The position numbers and the translations under genes were made by a program. Positions 1 to 9,962 of a stretch of 64,000 bases of DNA are shown here, piece after piece (positions within the stretch are counted from its first letter, which is position 1; every line of letters begins with the position of its first letter). The stretch is from Hedera helix. Lineage: Eukaryota; Streptophyta; Magnoliopsida; Apiales; Araliaceae. The notes under the pieces are model-generated. The model was not told the origin of the DNA and ran no database searches. It saw only the letters and a list, made by a program, of their open reading frames with translations. The stretch spans positions 15,950,098-16,014,097 of the forward strand of contig OX359266.1 of NCBI GenBank assembly GCA_947179155.2, written 5' to 3'.

Positions 1-1482
1 TAACAGTCGCAGAATGGGCCTCCATGATAACTCTGACCTGCTCAGTGATGCTATCTCTAGCAGAGAGGGCGCATCCCGGGCTAGTACGGCAGCATCCCGC
101 TCAGCGTAGGCAGTATCCCTCTCAATCTCAGTAACACTCAAGGCGGACCGGAGCCTGGTACCCTCAATCATTAGTCTCTGGATACGATCCGCCGAATCGG
201 GGCAAAGGACATGTACCGAAGCAGGAACATCCTCAACATTAAATCTGGGCGTTAATTCTAAAAACTCCGGGGGAATAACCGCATCTGAACTGGTATCATC
301 TGGGAAAAATCCTTGAGAACCATCCAATACCCCAATCTGGTCACAATCAGCAATATCAGAATCTCCCCGCAACCATCGTAGATAATCGGGTGTCTGACCA
401 GGATGACTATCCCTAAACTCGGCCGAGACCCTGTGAGACCAAAGATCATATACTCTCAGCATCTCCCTCTCCATCTGAATCGATATAAGAAATCGATAGT
501 CAGCTGCGCCCGCAAAAGGATGAAGATCATGTGTCTGGTCAAACTGCCCCATGACAGCTAAGGGATGATAAGTCGTCACCCCCCTTAAGCCCAGAAGAGG
601 GAGGAAATCAAAAGGGGGCACATGAGTCAAGAAGCTCATGAAGGAGCAATAACCCGAGTAGATCAGGAGATGGAAGGGCTCCTCAATGGCCGATAAAAAC
701 TCCCTCCATGAAGCCGCATCAGTGCATCGCTGGGGGCGGAATGAGAACTGCATGGCCAAGCTGTAGCTGAAACAAAACCTGAATAAACCATACATATAAC
801 AAAGTGGAGCTTCCTCTGAATATTCGGCCAGGGAAGGAATGACAATACGAGGCCGACATGAAAGTCTCTACAAGTATCATGGGAAGGATGGTATGATCCT
901 CCTAAAGGGCCTGAACCGCTACAATGACCTGTCCAGGAGGTCATCTCCGGCAGGCATATACAGAACTGATATGACACAGGCCATCAGGACATCCACTCTC
1001 AAAGTGCCCTAGCACTCCTCAGATACAGAAAAATCACTGGAGAATAAAGAAAAGCTATCCACCGAGCCAAATCTGTCAACCAAGAAGGGTAGAGGAACCA
1101 GGTGGCCTGAAGAGATCACAGATAGCAGAGTTGTCCTCCCCAAGCCTGTGAAAGTCAAGAACTGACGACGCATATGGCCTGAGGTAACCCGGGCACAGGG
1201 ACCATCCACCGACAAACTAGTGAAGCGAGCATACTCCTCAAGGGTGGGGGTCAGATACTCCAGCCCAAACCTGAAAACATGTCTATCCGGAATCCAATAA
1301 TTGAGAATGCCGTCGACAAAACCCGGGGGCACTTGGAATGATAAAAGAGACTAGGAGTGTCCCAGAAGACCCTCTGCGATGATCCGGTTGGAGGGTAACA
1401 AACTATCTAGCCACGGACGGAGCCTGCCAATGATCCCTGAGGGGGTGCGAGGGCCCACGCGAACCACATCAAATGACGACAT
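1..1482 (-). pseudogene. Antisense gene B of E1 (DUF7745-like), broken and cut by the window edge
   Basis: Reading the minus strand from the ATG at 1482, the product matches the intact 547-residue antisense protein at 20270-21913 along most of its length, including the motif TPTLEEYARF. It is disabled. There is an in-frame TAG at 1351-1353, another stop at 1009-1011, further frame changes between about 980 and 660, and a segment present in the other copy is missing near 780-800. The last ~40 codons lie beyond the window start. The ATG directly follows a CAG, as in the intact copy. The protein family is inferred from the resemblance to plant DUF7745/PMD-type proteins; no catalytic function can be given. 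Confidence 0.6.
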
Positions 1483-1697
1483 CTGTTAAAGTAGTATCAA
1501 AAAGACTGTACAGGGGTCAATTCTTTATCCATGTATATAATAACTCAGGCATCATATAGGTTATAATAGAACAAATGAATCATCATAAGTAAAGGATTGT
1601 GCATAAAATAAAGATAATCTTGTGCATAATACATGAAGTGATAAAAATGAAAATAAAACAAGCAGGTTTGAATACAGGGGTCCTAGCCTATCTAAAT

Positions 1698-3663
1698 CTA
1701 ATCGGTAAACTTTATGCCATCAATAAAGGCATCATCCTCGAACTGATTCGCATGGCCCAAATCCCCGGGAATGGAAGCCTTAGCATCAAAATTCAGGTCT
1801 GGGCAGGAATAAGGCGGAACTGGGGCATCCGATGAGCCGAAACCCGCACCAAAATCGAATCCATACGGGTCTGCGACATAAGCTTCCTCTGGATCCTGAC
1901 GCAAGCTCCGAACAAAGGATGACAACTGATCCAGTCGCCGAGTCAGGGAGGCAATCTGGTCTGAGTGGGTGGGGGCCCGAACACACTCCATCCAATCTGT
2001 CATCATCACTGACCCGTGAACTAGGTCTCCAAGGAAAAAGGTGGCCCGGGTCTGAGGCCCAATAGTACGGGGTTTCCACCAGGCACTAAAGCTCTCGCTC
2101 GTATGAAGGTCGTCAGACAGCATGTATCAGTCCTCCCCGGCCATCAAGGCATCTGGAAGATGGGCATCCATGAGCCAAAATCTCCGTGGAGGAAGGACAA
2201 AAGAGACACGGACCTCCCCGGAAACACATCTGATGGCGCGCTCCCCCAAATACAGCTCCCATCCACCATAGGTCAGAAATGGAATACGGCGGGTGGATAG
2301 AGCAAACTCCTGGTCCGCGGGAAAACCACCAGCAAAACCCGCCGCCAGATGATCCGCAGTATAGGGGACCCAGATCACGTCCGCTGACGAGATCAGCTCC
2401 AACTGCAATCGACAGTGGGCGAAGCTATCTGACACCGAGGTCTCCTCCAAAGTGCTGTGATGCCATCGGCAACCCCTAGGATAAGTCTCTGGACCGAGGG
2501 TAGTAACCGGCCGTAGACATGGAAGTCGCTCGTAAGCCCAGAACTGATAAACAAAACGGGAGGGGCGTAAGTACCAGGAAAGGACAAAGGAATGAAACAA
2601 ATGAAGGACGATACAATGAAAAAGACCTACCAGCAGAAAGGGGTAGAATTCGAGCCAGGCATCCGTCTGTCCCTCTGAGCAAAGGCGAAAACCGTGGAGG
2701 AAGTAGGCAAAGGTGAAGGAACCCCAATCATAGTCCCCGATCCGGTCAACATCCCGGGTGGCTCCAATAATACTGAAATGGATGGTCGAGGAGTTGTTCC
2801 CCAGAAAATAGCCCCTCATGATGGTCAAGAACAAGCGCCGGAGTAGGAAATCATGAGCGGATCTGTCCTCAGGGAAAGCCGCAGAAAGGACCCCTCCGAT
2901 AGCGTCCACAGCCAAAGCTCCTGATCGAATGCTGCGGTCCTTAAAGACCTTATCCTGGGGAGAGTACCCCAACAACGATCGAACGGCTACAGGGGTGATA
3001 TCCGGCTCCAGGGGAACCCGGGGTACAGAGAACTCCACCCCGGTGATATAGCGCCAGTCAAGAGGTGTCAACAGCAGCTCACAATCCAAAAGATGAAGCG
3101 ACTGGGTCTGGTGGAACCACCGCTCAGAGAATGCCCGCATGTAGCCCCATGGACACCAGCGAGTGGCGATGGTAAAGAAGTGTCTAAAACCCCAAGAGTC
3201 TACCATCCCACGGTAGTCAGGATGCAGTACATGATAGAGGATATAAATGCTGAACCAGTTACCCCGGGGTTGGGTAAACTCGGGAACCTGTGACAGCCAC
3301 CAAAAAGTCAGTCATGGTAACCACACGGGTTTGAGTGAATTTAAACAACGGATATATATCATTAGCCGCAAGGTAGGCTGATGGGTGACTACTGAGATCA
3401 GGACCAAGCAAATCCGATATCCTAGCACGGGCCCCTAGTAAGACACGACGCATGGGGGGAGGGGCCGCTGTGCTAGAAGGACCCGCCTCTGCCTCAGCTG
3501 GGGCATCCTCACCAACATCAGGGTGGACTGGACGAATGACAGACTCCGCCAGTCTACGGGAATGACGGGTCAGGACCGGGGCTGGAGCCGAGGTGACCGC
3601 TCTACGTCGGCGGACCCCAGCAACCAGGGGCACTGTAGAACCACTGGTAGCATCAGGATCCAT
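1698..3663 (-). pseudogene. Antisense gene A of E1 (plant mobile domain-like), one nonsense codon
   Basis: On the minus strand the frame starts at ATG 3663 with a basic, Arg- and Pro-rich N-terminus (residues 1 to about 100). It continues into a PMD-like core containing SERWFHQTQSLHLL and LLTPLDWRYITGVEF, and ends at 1698. A GT-AG intron (2544-2630) lies in the core. It is 87 bp and stop-free, so here the frame also reads through it. A TGA at 2124-2126 replaces the Gly codon of the sister copy (22150-24103). Between the N-terminal part and the core (about 3290-3350) the frame shifts, as it also does in the sister copy. PMD proteins (PF10536 family) occur both as host nuclear proteins and inside transposons; the role here is unknown. 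Confidence 0.55.
2544..2630 (-). other. Intron in antisense gene A of E1 (87 bp)
   Basis: Minus-strand donor CTG|GTAGGT at 2630 and acceptor TTTATCAG|TTC at 2544. Both flanking exons are in phase 0. The homologous intron in E2 (22984-23069) has the same borders but is 86 bp and differs inside. Confidence 0.65.
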
Positions 3664-3665
3664 AG

Positions 3666-4089
3666 CTAAAACGGCATCACGAAAAGTGGTACATCCTTAG
3701 CCCGTTATCTTTCAAAAAGCTTATTGCATATTGCTAAATGAAATTGAAAATGCATGAATGAGTCCCTAAGGGTGCGCTAGATTTCCCGAAATTTCGGCAA
3801 AGTTTTGTTTGTAAAGTGGGCATCCCATGCACATTTAGGCATGTTTAACCAAATCAGACAACCAACAAATCCCAAATGCAAGTGAAAATGATGCGTCGTG
3901 AGCATAAAATGACTAAAACAATAAAATTTCCAAAATAATAAATCATGTCTACAAGACCTGTTATTTGTATATGTTGCGATCAACACAAATATCTCATATA
4001 GGCATGCATTGCTAAGTTAAAACATTCAAACAAGTAAATGTATAGCCAAACAAAAATGAAAATCAAAGAAAAAGGAGTTAAAACGTTAC
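3666..4089 (-). other. Candidate 5'-UTR intron of antisense gene A (E1)
   Basis: On the minus strand a donor-like GG|GTAACG ends at 4089 and an acceptor-like CCGTTTTAG lies at 3666-3667, two bases before the ATG at 3663. Both sites recur at the same places in E2 (24558 and 24106). Splicing has not been shown; this is an inference from conserved borders. Confidence 0.35.
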
Positions 4090-4251
4090 CCAAAGTGCGT
4101 AGATTGATTTAACCGGAGCATATTTAGCAAAAAGAGTCCAAAAAGACGCAAAAGTCGACTTGGGACGAGGAAAACCGAAAACGTGGGAGAGAAAAAGTTG
4201 AAAAGTGACAGATCGCTGGGGGGTCGCGATCTGAAATAGTAACTGATCATA

Positions 4252-4296
4252 GCCGCAGATGTATCTGCGGCTGGCCGCAGATGCACCTGCCTGCGG
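4252..4296. repeat. Palindromic GCCGCAG...CTGCGGC motifs before the tandem array
   Basis: 4252-4271 reads GCCGCAGATGTATCTGCGGC, almost self-complementary, followed by a partial second copy at 4274-4296. The same motif recurs in the LTRs of both Tat elements (5557-5576, 5657-5676, 10487-10506, 10509-10528) and at 24716-24735. Confidence 0.7.
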
Positions 4297-4340
4297 TTGG
4301 TCTCGGTGCCCCCTTTGCCTCCCTTTTGTTACCCCGAGCC

Positions 4341-4348
4341 AATATATA
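4341..4348 (-). promoter_or_regulatory. Candidate TATA box for the antisense genes of E1
   Basis: The minus strand reads TTATATATTGGCTC here, in a GC-richer stretch about 680 bp upstream of the gene A ATG and about 250 bp upstream of the candidate 5'-UTR intron donor. The equivalent segment is missing in E2 because of the deletion next to its 3' LTR. Confidence 0.3.
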
Positions 4349-4380
4349 ACTTGTTACAATCCAAGTACAAGATTATAAAA

Positions 4381-4995
4381 CCATGACCAACTCAAAAACG
4401 ACCCGTCAGAGACGATACCTGACCAACCCAAAAACGACCCGTCAGAGACGATACCTGACAACTCAAAAAACGACCCGTCAGAGACGATACATGACCAACT
4501 CAAAAATGACCCGTCAGAAACGATACCTGACCAACTCAAAAACGACCCCTCAGAGACGATACCTGACCAACTCAAAAAATGACCCGTCAGAGACGATACC
4601 TGACCAACTCAAAAAATGGCCCGTCAAAGACGATACCTGACCAACTCAAAAACGACCTGTTAGAGACGATACCTGACCAACTCAAAAATGACCCGTCAGA
4701 GATGATTCTTGACCAACTAAAAAATGACCCGTCAGAGACGATACCTGACCAACTCAAAAACGACCCGTCAAAGACGATACCTAACCAACTAAAAAAATGA
4801 CCCGTCAAAGACGATACCTGACCAACCCAAAAATGACCCGTCAGAGACGATACCTGACCAACCCAAAAATAACCCGTCAGAGACGATACCTGACCGTCCC
4901 AAAAATGAACCGTCAGAGACGATACTTGACCGTCATAAAAAATGACCCGTCGGAGATAATACCTGACCGTCACAAAAAATGACTCGTCGGAGACG
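4381..4995. repeat. Tandem array, about 17 units of 36-37 bp
   Basis: Units contain CGACCCGTCAGAGACGATAC followed by CTGACCAACTCAAAA, with point variation between units; the last few change CCAACT to CCGTC. The array sits between the antisense genes and the polypurine tract of E1. Tandem repeats in the 3' untranslated region are typical of Tat/Ogre elements. The open frames on both strands are by-products of the repeat. E2 has lost this array by deletion. Confidence 0.9.
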
Positions 4996-5171
4996 AGACC
5001 CGAGCGATATTCATTCGTAACTTTGAATCCACCTCTACATGAATGTGTTGAATGTGACGTTGCATCATCTTAATATGTGTGTTGCATCGTTAAATATGTA
5101 CTGGCATTTACATGCGTTGGGTGCCTACTTCTTTATCCCGTTTATTTCATATTTCACTCCATAAACATGAT

Positions 5172-5183
5172 AAAGAGGGGCAG
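5172..5183 (+). other. Polypurine tract of E1
   Basis: The purine-rich run AAAGAGGGGCAG lies directly before the LTR start TGTAGACACC at 5185. This is the expected place for the plus-strand primer. Confidence 0.7.
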
Positions 5184-5184
5184 C

Positions 5185-7321
5185 TGTAGACACCCAAATT
5201 TTGCATTTGTATACTAACCCTGGCAGGAGGGCAAAATCGTCATTTAACCCGACGTAGGAAAAGGAAGGTGGACCCTAACACGAAGCCACCACGACGGCTT
5301 GCGGTCAAAGCTGCCAAACGAACAACAAGCATCGGGTCCGTGAGGCAAGACACATAATCGATCCAGACGAAGCCTGATCTGGTCACCAAAGACGACGAAT
5401 GACTACTACGCTTACGGCAGTCGGGGGGGTCTCGCTCCTTGGAAACCAGGCACAAAGAGCAATTTATACATCAGGTAATAGCCTTCCAAAATAATACAGC
5501 AAAATTGGACGATTTAAGACTACGTGACACGAAAATCAAGAAAAGCGAGCTGGGCAGCCGCAGGTGCACCTGCGGCCACTGACAAACGGGACACTTGCGC
5601 GGCTCGAGGAGACAACCCGGCAGCCGAGGATTTGGCGCGGGCGGCCACAGCAGGCAGCCGCAGATGCACCTTCGGCTGCCTTCAGTCACCTATAGAACGC
5701 CATTTTTGATCTGCAGAAGAAAATTTTCTTAAGTTTTAGAGAGAGAAATTGGCGAGAAGAGAAATAGGGGCTCGGGTGGAGTGATATTGAGTGAGAAATT
5801 GTTGATTGTTGCTCAAATAATTAAGCGTTCTTGTGGTTTTGCTCAAATAGTGAAATATAAAGCGTTTGTTGGCGTATTGCAAGGTGAAAAATGGTGTTTT
5901 TCTTTAAGTTTTAGCTTATGTTATTGTTATAATCTTTGGTTGTTGAGTTGTTTTGCATATAATATTGTGGTATATTATTGAGGATCCGTGGATTAGGGAT
6001 TATTAGTGAGGGTTCCGTCGGAACGTAATTTCCTCCTAATGTCCCGAGGACATCCGTACGGTGATATGTAGTTCATTGTGTTAATAGATAGTTCGTAGTG
6101 TTGGGCTTGTGATTTTGATTCGTGTAGTATAATAACGAGTCTTGTATTGTTAAGCTTGCTTTGGTATGGTTGTGCAGTGATTTGGGTGATTATGAGCCTA
6201 GGAATGAGATCCTCGTGATCAAACTCCGAAGATAGACAAATTTTGGTGTATGTAATCATTGCAAGGGTCCATTTTGTACATATGTAAATATTGGGCCTTA
6301 AAGCGATATCGAACCGTGATCGGGTTTTAGGCCCCGTAATAGTAAAATATGTGATTATGGGTGTTTGGGGATATTTAGATGGCTTACATGCCCATGGATA
6401 GCCCAGACACGGTTTTGAATGCTTGTTTTGATTTGCGACATGAAAAAACGATTTTCCAAAGTAAGGCAAACGACCAAGATTTTTAAAAGTAATCAAATTA
6501 GGATATTAGAATCACGAGGTTAAAAAATTAAGATTTTTAGTAAACGTCGATCCCTATTTGGCGAAAAGGCTATAAGCGGTTTTGAAATGTCATAAAAACG
6601 ATTTCATAAAAGTAGACAAACGTTTTCATTAAACTTTGGTGCATAGGGTTAAAGAGCTTCTAGAAGTTGCCTTCATTTTATTTGACTGTACTGTTAGAAG
6701 GCAATGTATAGTCTCGATTCCTATTTGACAAAAGTTTAAAACTTTTGATTTCTGAAAATGACATCTAATAAAAACCCCATCATTTTCAAACTTAAAATCA
6801 ATATTTATTATAAAACAAAGCCTTGTCATTCGAGTCAAATGACGTTTCAAAATACTCACTAAATAAAGCACGTCCTTTACAAAAAGAATCAAAGTAGGTT
6901 TTCTCATCACAACAAACAGTTAGGCACATACATACACACACACGCGCACGTTTTAGGATTTTAAAAGGATAGGAAAACATCAAGATTGTGGTAATCGTGT
7001 TTTCACGAAAGTCGGGGGGTGCCTAACACCTTCCCCTCGCTTAAGCAAGCCCCCGAACTCTATGAATCTCGGTTCACAGACCAATTAATTCGGAGTCACA
7101 TATGAGCCAACGATTATGAAAACAAAATTCGGATGAGTTAGTACATCCATTTCAAATATACCAACTGGCGGCTCTGGTCAATTGGCTCATCATAAAATCG
7201 ACCTTTCAAACCCCGTCGACATTCAAGCCGACCATTTTTCAAAAAATCACATCTTAATCCAAAGGCTAAAATTGGAAAGGGCATATTATTAAAAACGAAA
7301 TGACTTTTTCCGGCGTCGACA
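5185..7321 (+). repeat. 3' LTR of E1 (Tat), 2137 bp
   Basis: Begins TGTAGACACCC and ends CCGGCGTCGACA. It aligns throughout with the E2 LTR (9963-12216), for example AGTCGGGGGGTGCCTAACAC near 7010 and 11896. It contains the palindrome at 5557-5576, a TATA-like CTATAGA near 5690 and a GAGAGAGA stretch near 5740 that probably marks the transcript start region. The ORFs inside it are not conserved. Confidence 0.9.
5557..5576. repeat. Perfect 20-bp palindrome in Tat LTR
   Basis: GCCGCAGGTGCACCTGCGGC is fully self-complementary. A diverged copy lies at 5657-5676. Confidence 0.8.
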
Positions 7322-8529
7322 TCAAGCATGCAATTTTAATTTATTACATTACGTACTTATATCGTGTAATAAATATTTTATATAATATATATATATATAT
7401 ATAATATTTATTTTAATTCACTAAAAATATCATTTGATTTATAAATAATATTAATACATTTTTTGGGTACTTTAGTTGACAAATTTTGTACACGCATAAT
7501 GACATGCATATAATTATATGAGGTAATTTATACCTCCAAAATTCATAAAATAATACATATAACTTATAAAAATTATTTTTCATAATTTTTCACTTCTTTA
7601 CTTAGACAACATGTTACACTAACATGTTCACGTTTCCGAAATATTATCCTTCATAAAAGTCATAATAATTTCATTATACATAAACATAATTTTTAATAAC
7701 TTAAAACATTCCTTTTTCTAATTTATTTTCATTTCATTACAATTTACATTAACTTTCCTTATATAAATTATATAATTATTATTATATAATTCATATAATT
7801 ACATTATCCCTTTTTTAAATAATTTCCATTTTACACAAAATACAATTTATAAAAAATTTCTTCCATCCTTATTCAATTTAATCTTCTTATATAAATTATA
7901 TAATTAATCCTATATAATTTATATAATTATTATTTTCCTCATATTTCACTTTAATTTCCTTATATAAATTATATAATTTATTATTATATAATTTATATAA
8001 TTACTTTTCTTCTTTATTAATTTCTAAACCTCCACCATAATTATTGATTAATTATATAATCAATATTTCTAATTTTAATAACTTCCTCATTAACTTTTCA
8101 TTTAAATTTGGATTAATTTAATTATTAATCCCTTAATCTCCATAATTAATAAAATTTATAATTATCAATTAAACATGCACATTTATATATACAAATGTAT
8201 ATATACACATATCTAATTCATACATTTCACATTATCACATAACATCATTTAATTTCTGTACCTCCACAACCATTTCTAAATATCAATAATTTCATCAAAG
8301 TTTCTCTTATTTTTCATAAATTATTTTTAAACAATTTATTTATTCTTTAATTATTTCTATTCAATCACCATTTGTCATCATCTTTATACCGATTTAATTT
8401 ACCAATTAAATCCCTTCACTCACTTTAAATCACATATAATTCACCAATAATTTAACAAACTTGATAATTTTGTTAATTAAATTCTCATTTAATATTATTA
8501 AAGAAATCCTGAAAATTCGAATCCTCACA
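7322..8529 (-). repeat. Family L LTR1 (3' LTR), cut by E1 insertion
   Basis: Very AT-rich. It is nearly collinear with 30156-31316, beginning TCAAGCATGCAATTTTAATT and ending CTCACA before the polypurine tract. The left part is missing because E1 ends at 7321. Confidence 0.75.
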
Positions 8530-9672
8530 TTATTCCCCCATTAACAAGATTCCGTCCTCGGAATCATAATTGTCGTAATAATCATACGTATTTTATTTAT
8601 AGCACCTTACTATACCTTTATCTTGATAAATTTCAACTATATCCATAATAATCATATCTTTCCTCATTAATTTTCATAGCTCACATGGATAACACCATAA
8701 TAATCATAACTGTTAGAATATTTAAATTCTTAACTTAATTCATAATTTCTTTGTAATATTACATTTCATATTTCTCTAAAAATTTTATTAATAACACTTT
8801 AATTTATTTCTGGATATACTTATCAAAATAGTTTCTCATTCTCCGAAAACTTTCCTTTCTTTAATCGCATATCTCCTTACTTCATTCACTTATTTCATAC
8901 ATTCTATTACACCTCATTTATACTTTGCACCTTCATCCTTCTCTTCTTAATTCATATTCATGAATCTACATCACATTCCATAAATCATTCCTTAATACCT
9001 CCATCATTCAACACTAGGTTCTAAACGTTAACCTTTACTTAATTCATCATAATCTTTATTTGAAATTATTCTAAAATCCTGGGGTGCCACATTCACCCCT
9101 CCTTCATAAAATTTCGTCCTCGAAATTTCTATGTACTAATATCTCACTCATTTGCAACATACACAATTCTTTTGCATTCCTTCCATATATCTTTCTTTCC
9201 TTCCTTTCTTGCAGTCATTGCACATTATAATTTTCTAATCCATCACATTTCATACTTTCTTTACTTCACAATTATTGCTTCCCTTATCACTCACATTTAT
9301 ATAATACTACCCCATCCTACCATCCAATCTTCATAAGAGTAGAGGAATTCAAAATTTTTATTTTGGAAAACTTTCATGATATGCTGAATAAACATTTATC
9401 CCGGTTTACAGTACTTCGCTCCCCGAGTACTTCATACTGCAAACCCTGACAGTGGATCAGTCTACCATTAAAGTGGTGTATATTTAATCTATAATTTGGC
9501 ACTCCAGTAGAACAATCTGTAATGCCCGTGTCTCTTATGCCAGGTGACCATTCGATCAACCTGCAACATTCTTAATCTCTTTGTTCATCTCAGCCTTAGG
9601 ATTCATTCAAAAGTAATTTGATTGGTTATAACTTTCAAAGAATATGAATTCAATAAATATTTTTCAAAATTT

Positions 9673-9835
9673 GTCTAGCTGAATCAAATAGCTTAGACTT
9701 GTATTTCTTCAACGCTTGTCTAGCCAGATCAATTGGCATAAACTTTCTTTTAACAATTTATAATCTGCAGAAATTTTAAAACATTCATTATGTCAAAACT
9801 TTTTAAAACGTCTAGCCGAGTCAAATGACATTGAC
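9673..9835. repeat. Three copies of a 26-bp inverted-repeat motif
   Basis: Copies start at 9673, 9718 and 9810. Each has GTCTA at one end and TAGAC-like at the other, with inner triplets that pair (GCT with AGC, GCC with GGC). Related copies are at 26557, 34383, 34428, 34520, 42767 and 46649. Confidence 0.6.
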
Positions 9836-9957
9836 TTATAGCTTTGACATACCTTCATAAATCAAAATCATTTATGACTTCATGTTACCGCATCATTTTA
9901 ACAGTACGTTGAGAATCCCATCGTTAATAATTCCTACACCATACTTTATGGTGTTGA

Positions 9958-9962
9958 ATCAT
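9958..9962. other. Target-site duplication of E2, left copy
   Basis: ATCAT lies before TGTAGACACC; the identical ATCAT at 26424-26428 follows the 3' LTR end GTCAACA. Confidence 0.85.

Larger units (their letters stand above)
1..7321 (+). mobile_element. Tat-lineage Ty3/gypsy retrotransposon E1, 3' part
   Basis: Only the 3' part of the element lies in the window; gag-pol would be left of position 1. The segment has the same order as the complete relative at 9963-26423: antisense gene B, antisense gene A, non-coding stretch, then LTR. Unlike that relative, it keeps the tandem array (4381-4995), the polypurine tract (about 5172-5183) and a full 3' LTR (5185-7321). The LTR begins TGTAGACACC and ends GTCGACA. 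The flank after 7321 is the interior of a family L LTR, so E1 inserted there. Orientation is + because the LTR follows the polypurine tract on this strand. Assignment to Tat is by homology with E2, whose pol is readable. Confidence 0.85.
8530..9962 (-). other. Family L internal region, PPT-side half of int1
   Basis: Starts with the PPT (TGGGGGAATAA on the minus strand). It is non-coding and similar to 33068-34500. It includes a segment at about 9373-9470 that is single here but duplicated in int3, and three hairpin-like GTCTAGCC motifs (9673, 9718, 9810). It is interrupted by E2 after the target-site copy ATCAT (9958-9962) and resumes at 26424. Confidence 0.65.

Noticed and set aside
4383..4982. 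Several open frames with repeated TRQRRYL-like or WSGIVSDGSF-like residues
   Set aside because: They are produced by a 36-37 bp tandem repeat read in different frames; both strands are open and no family is recognised.
4381..4995. CRISPR-like array
   Set aside because: Units are contiguous with no unique spacers, and the setting is a plant retrotransposon.
5993..6496. 167-aa minus-strand frame in the E1 LTR
   Set aside because: Not preserved in the homologous LTR of E2; LTR sequence without codon-level conservation.
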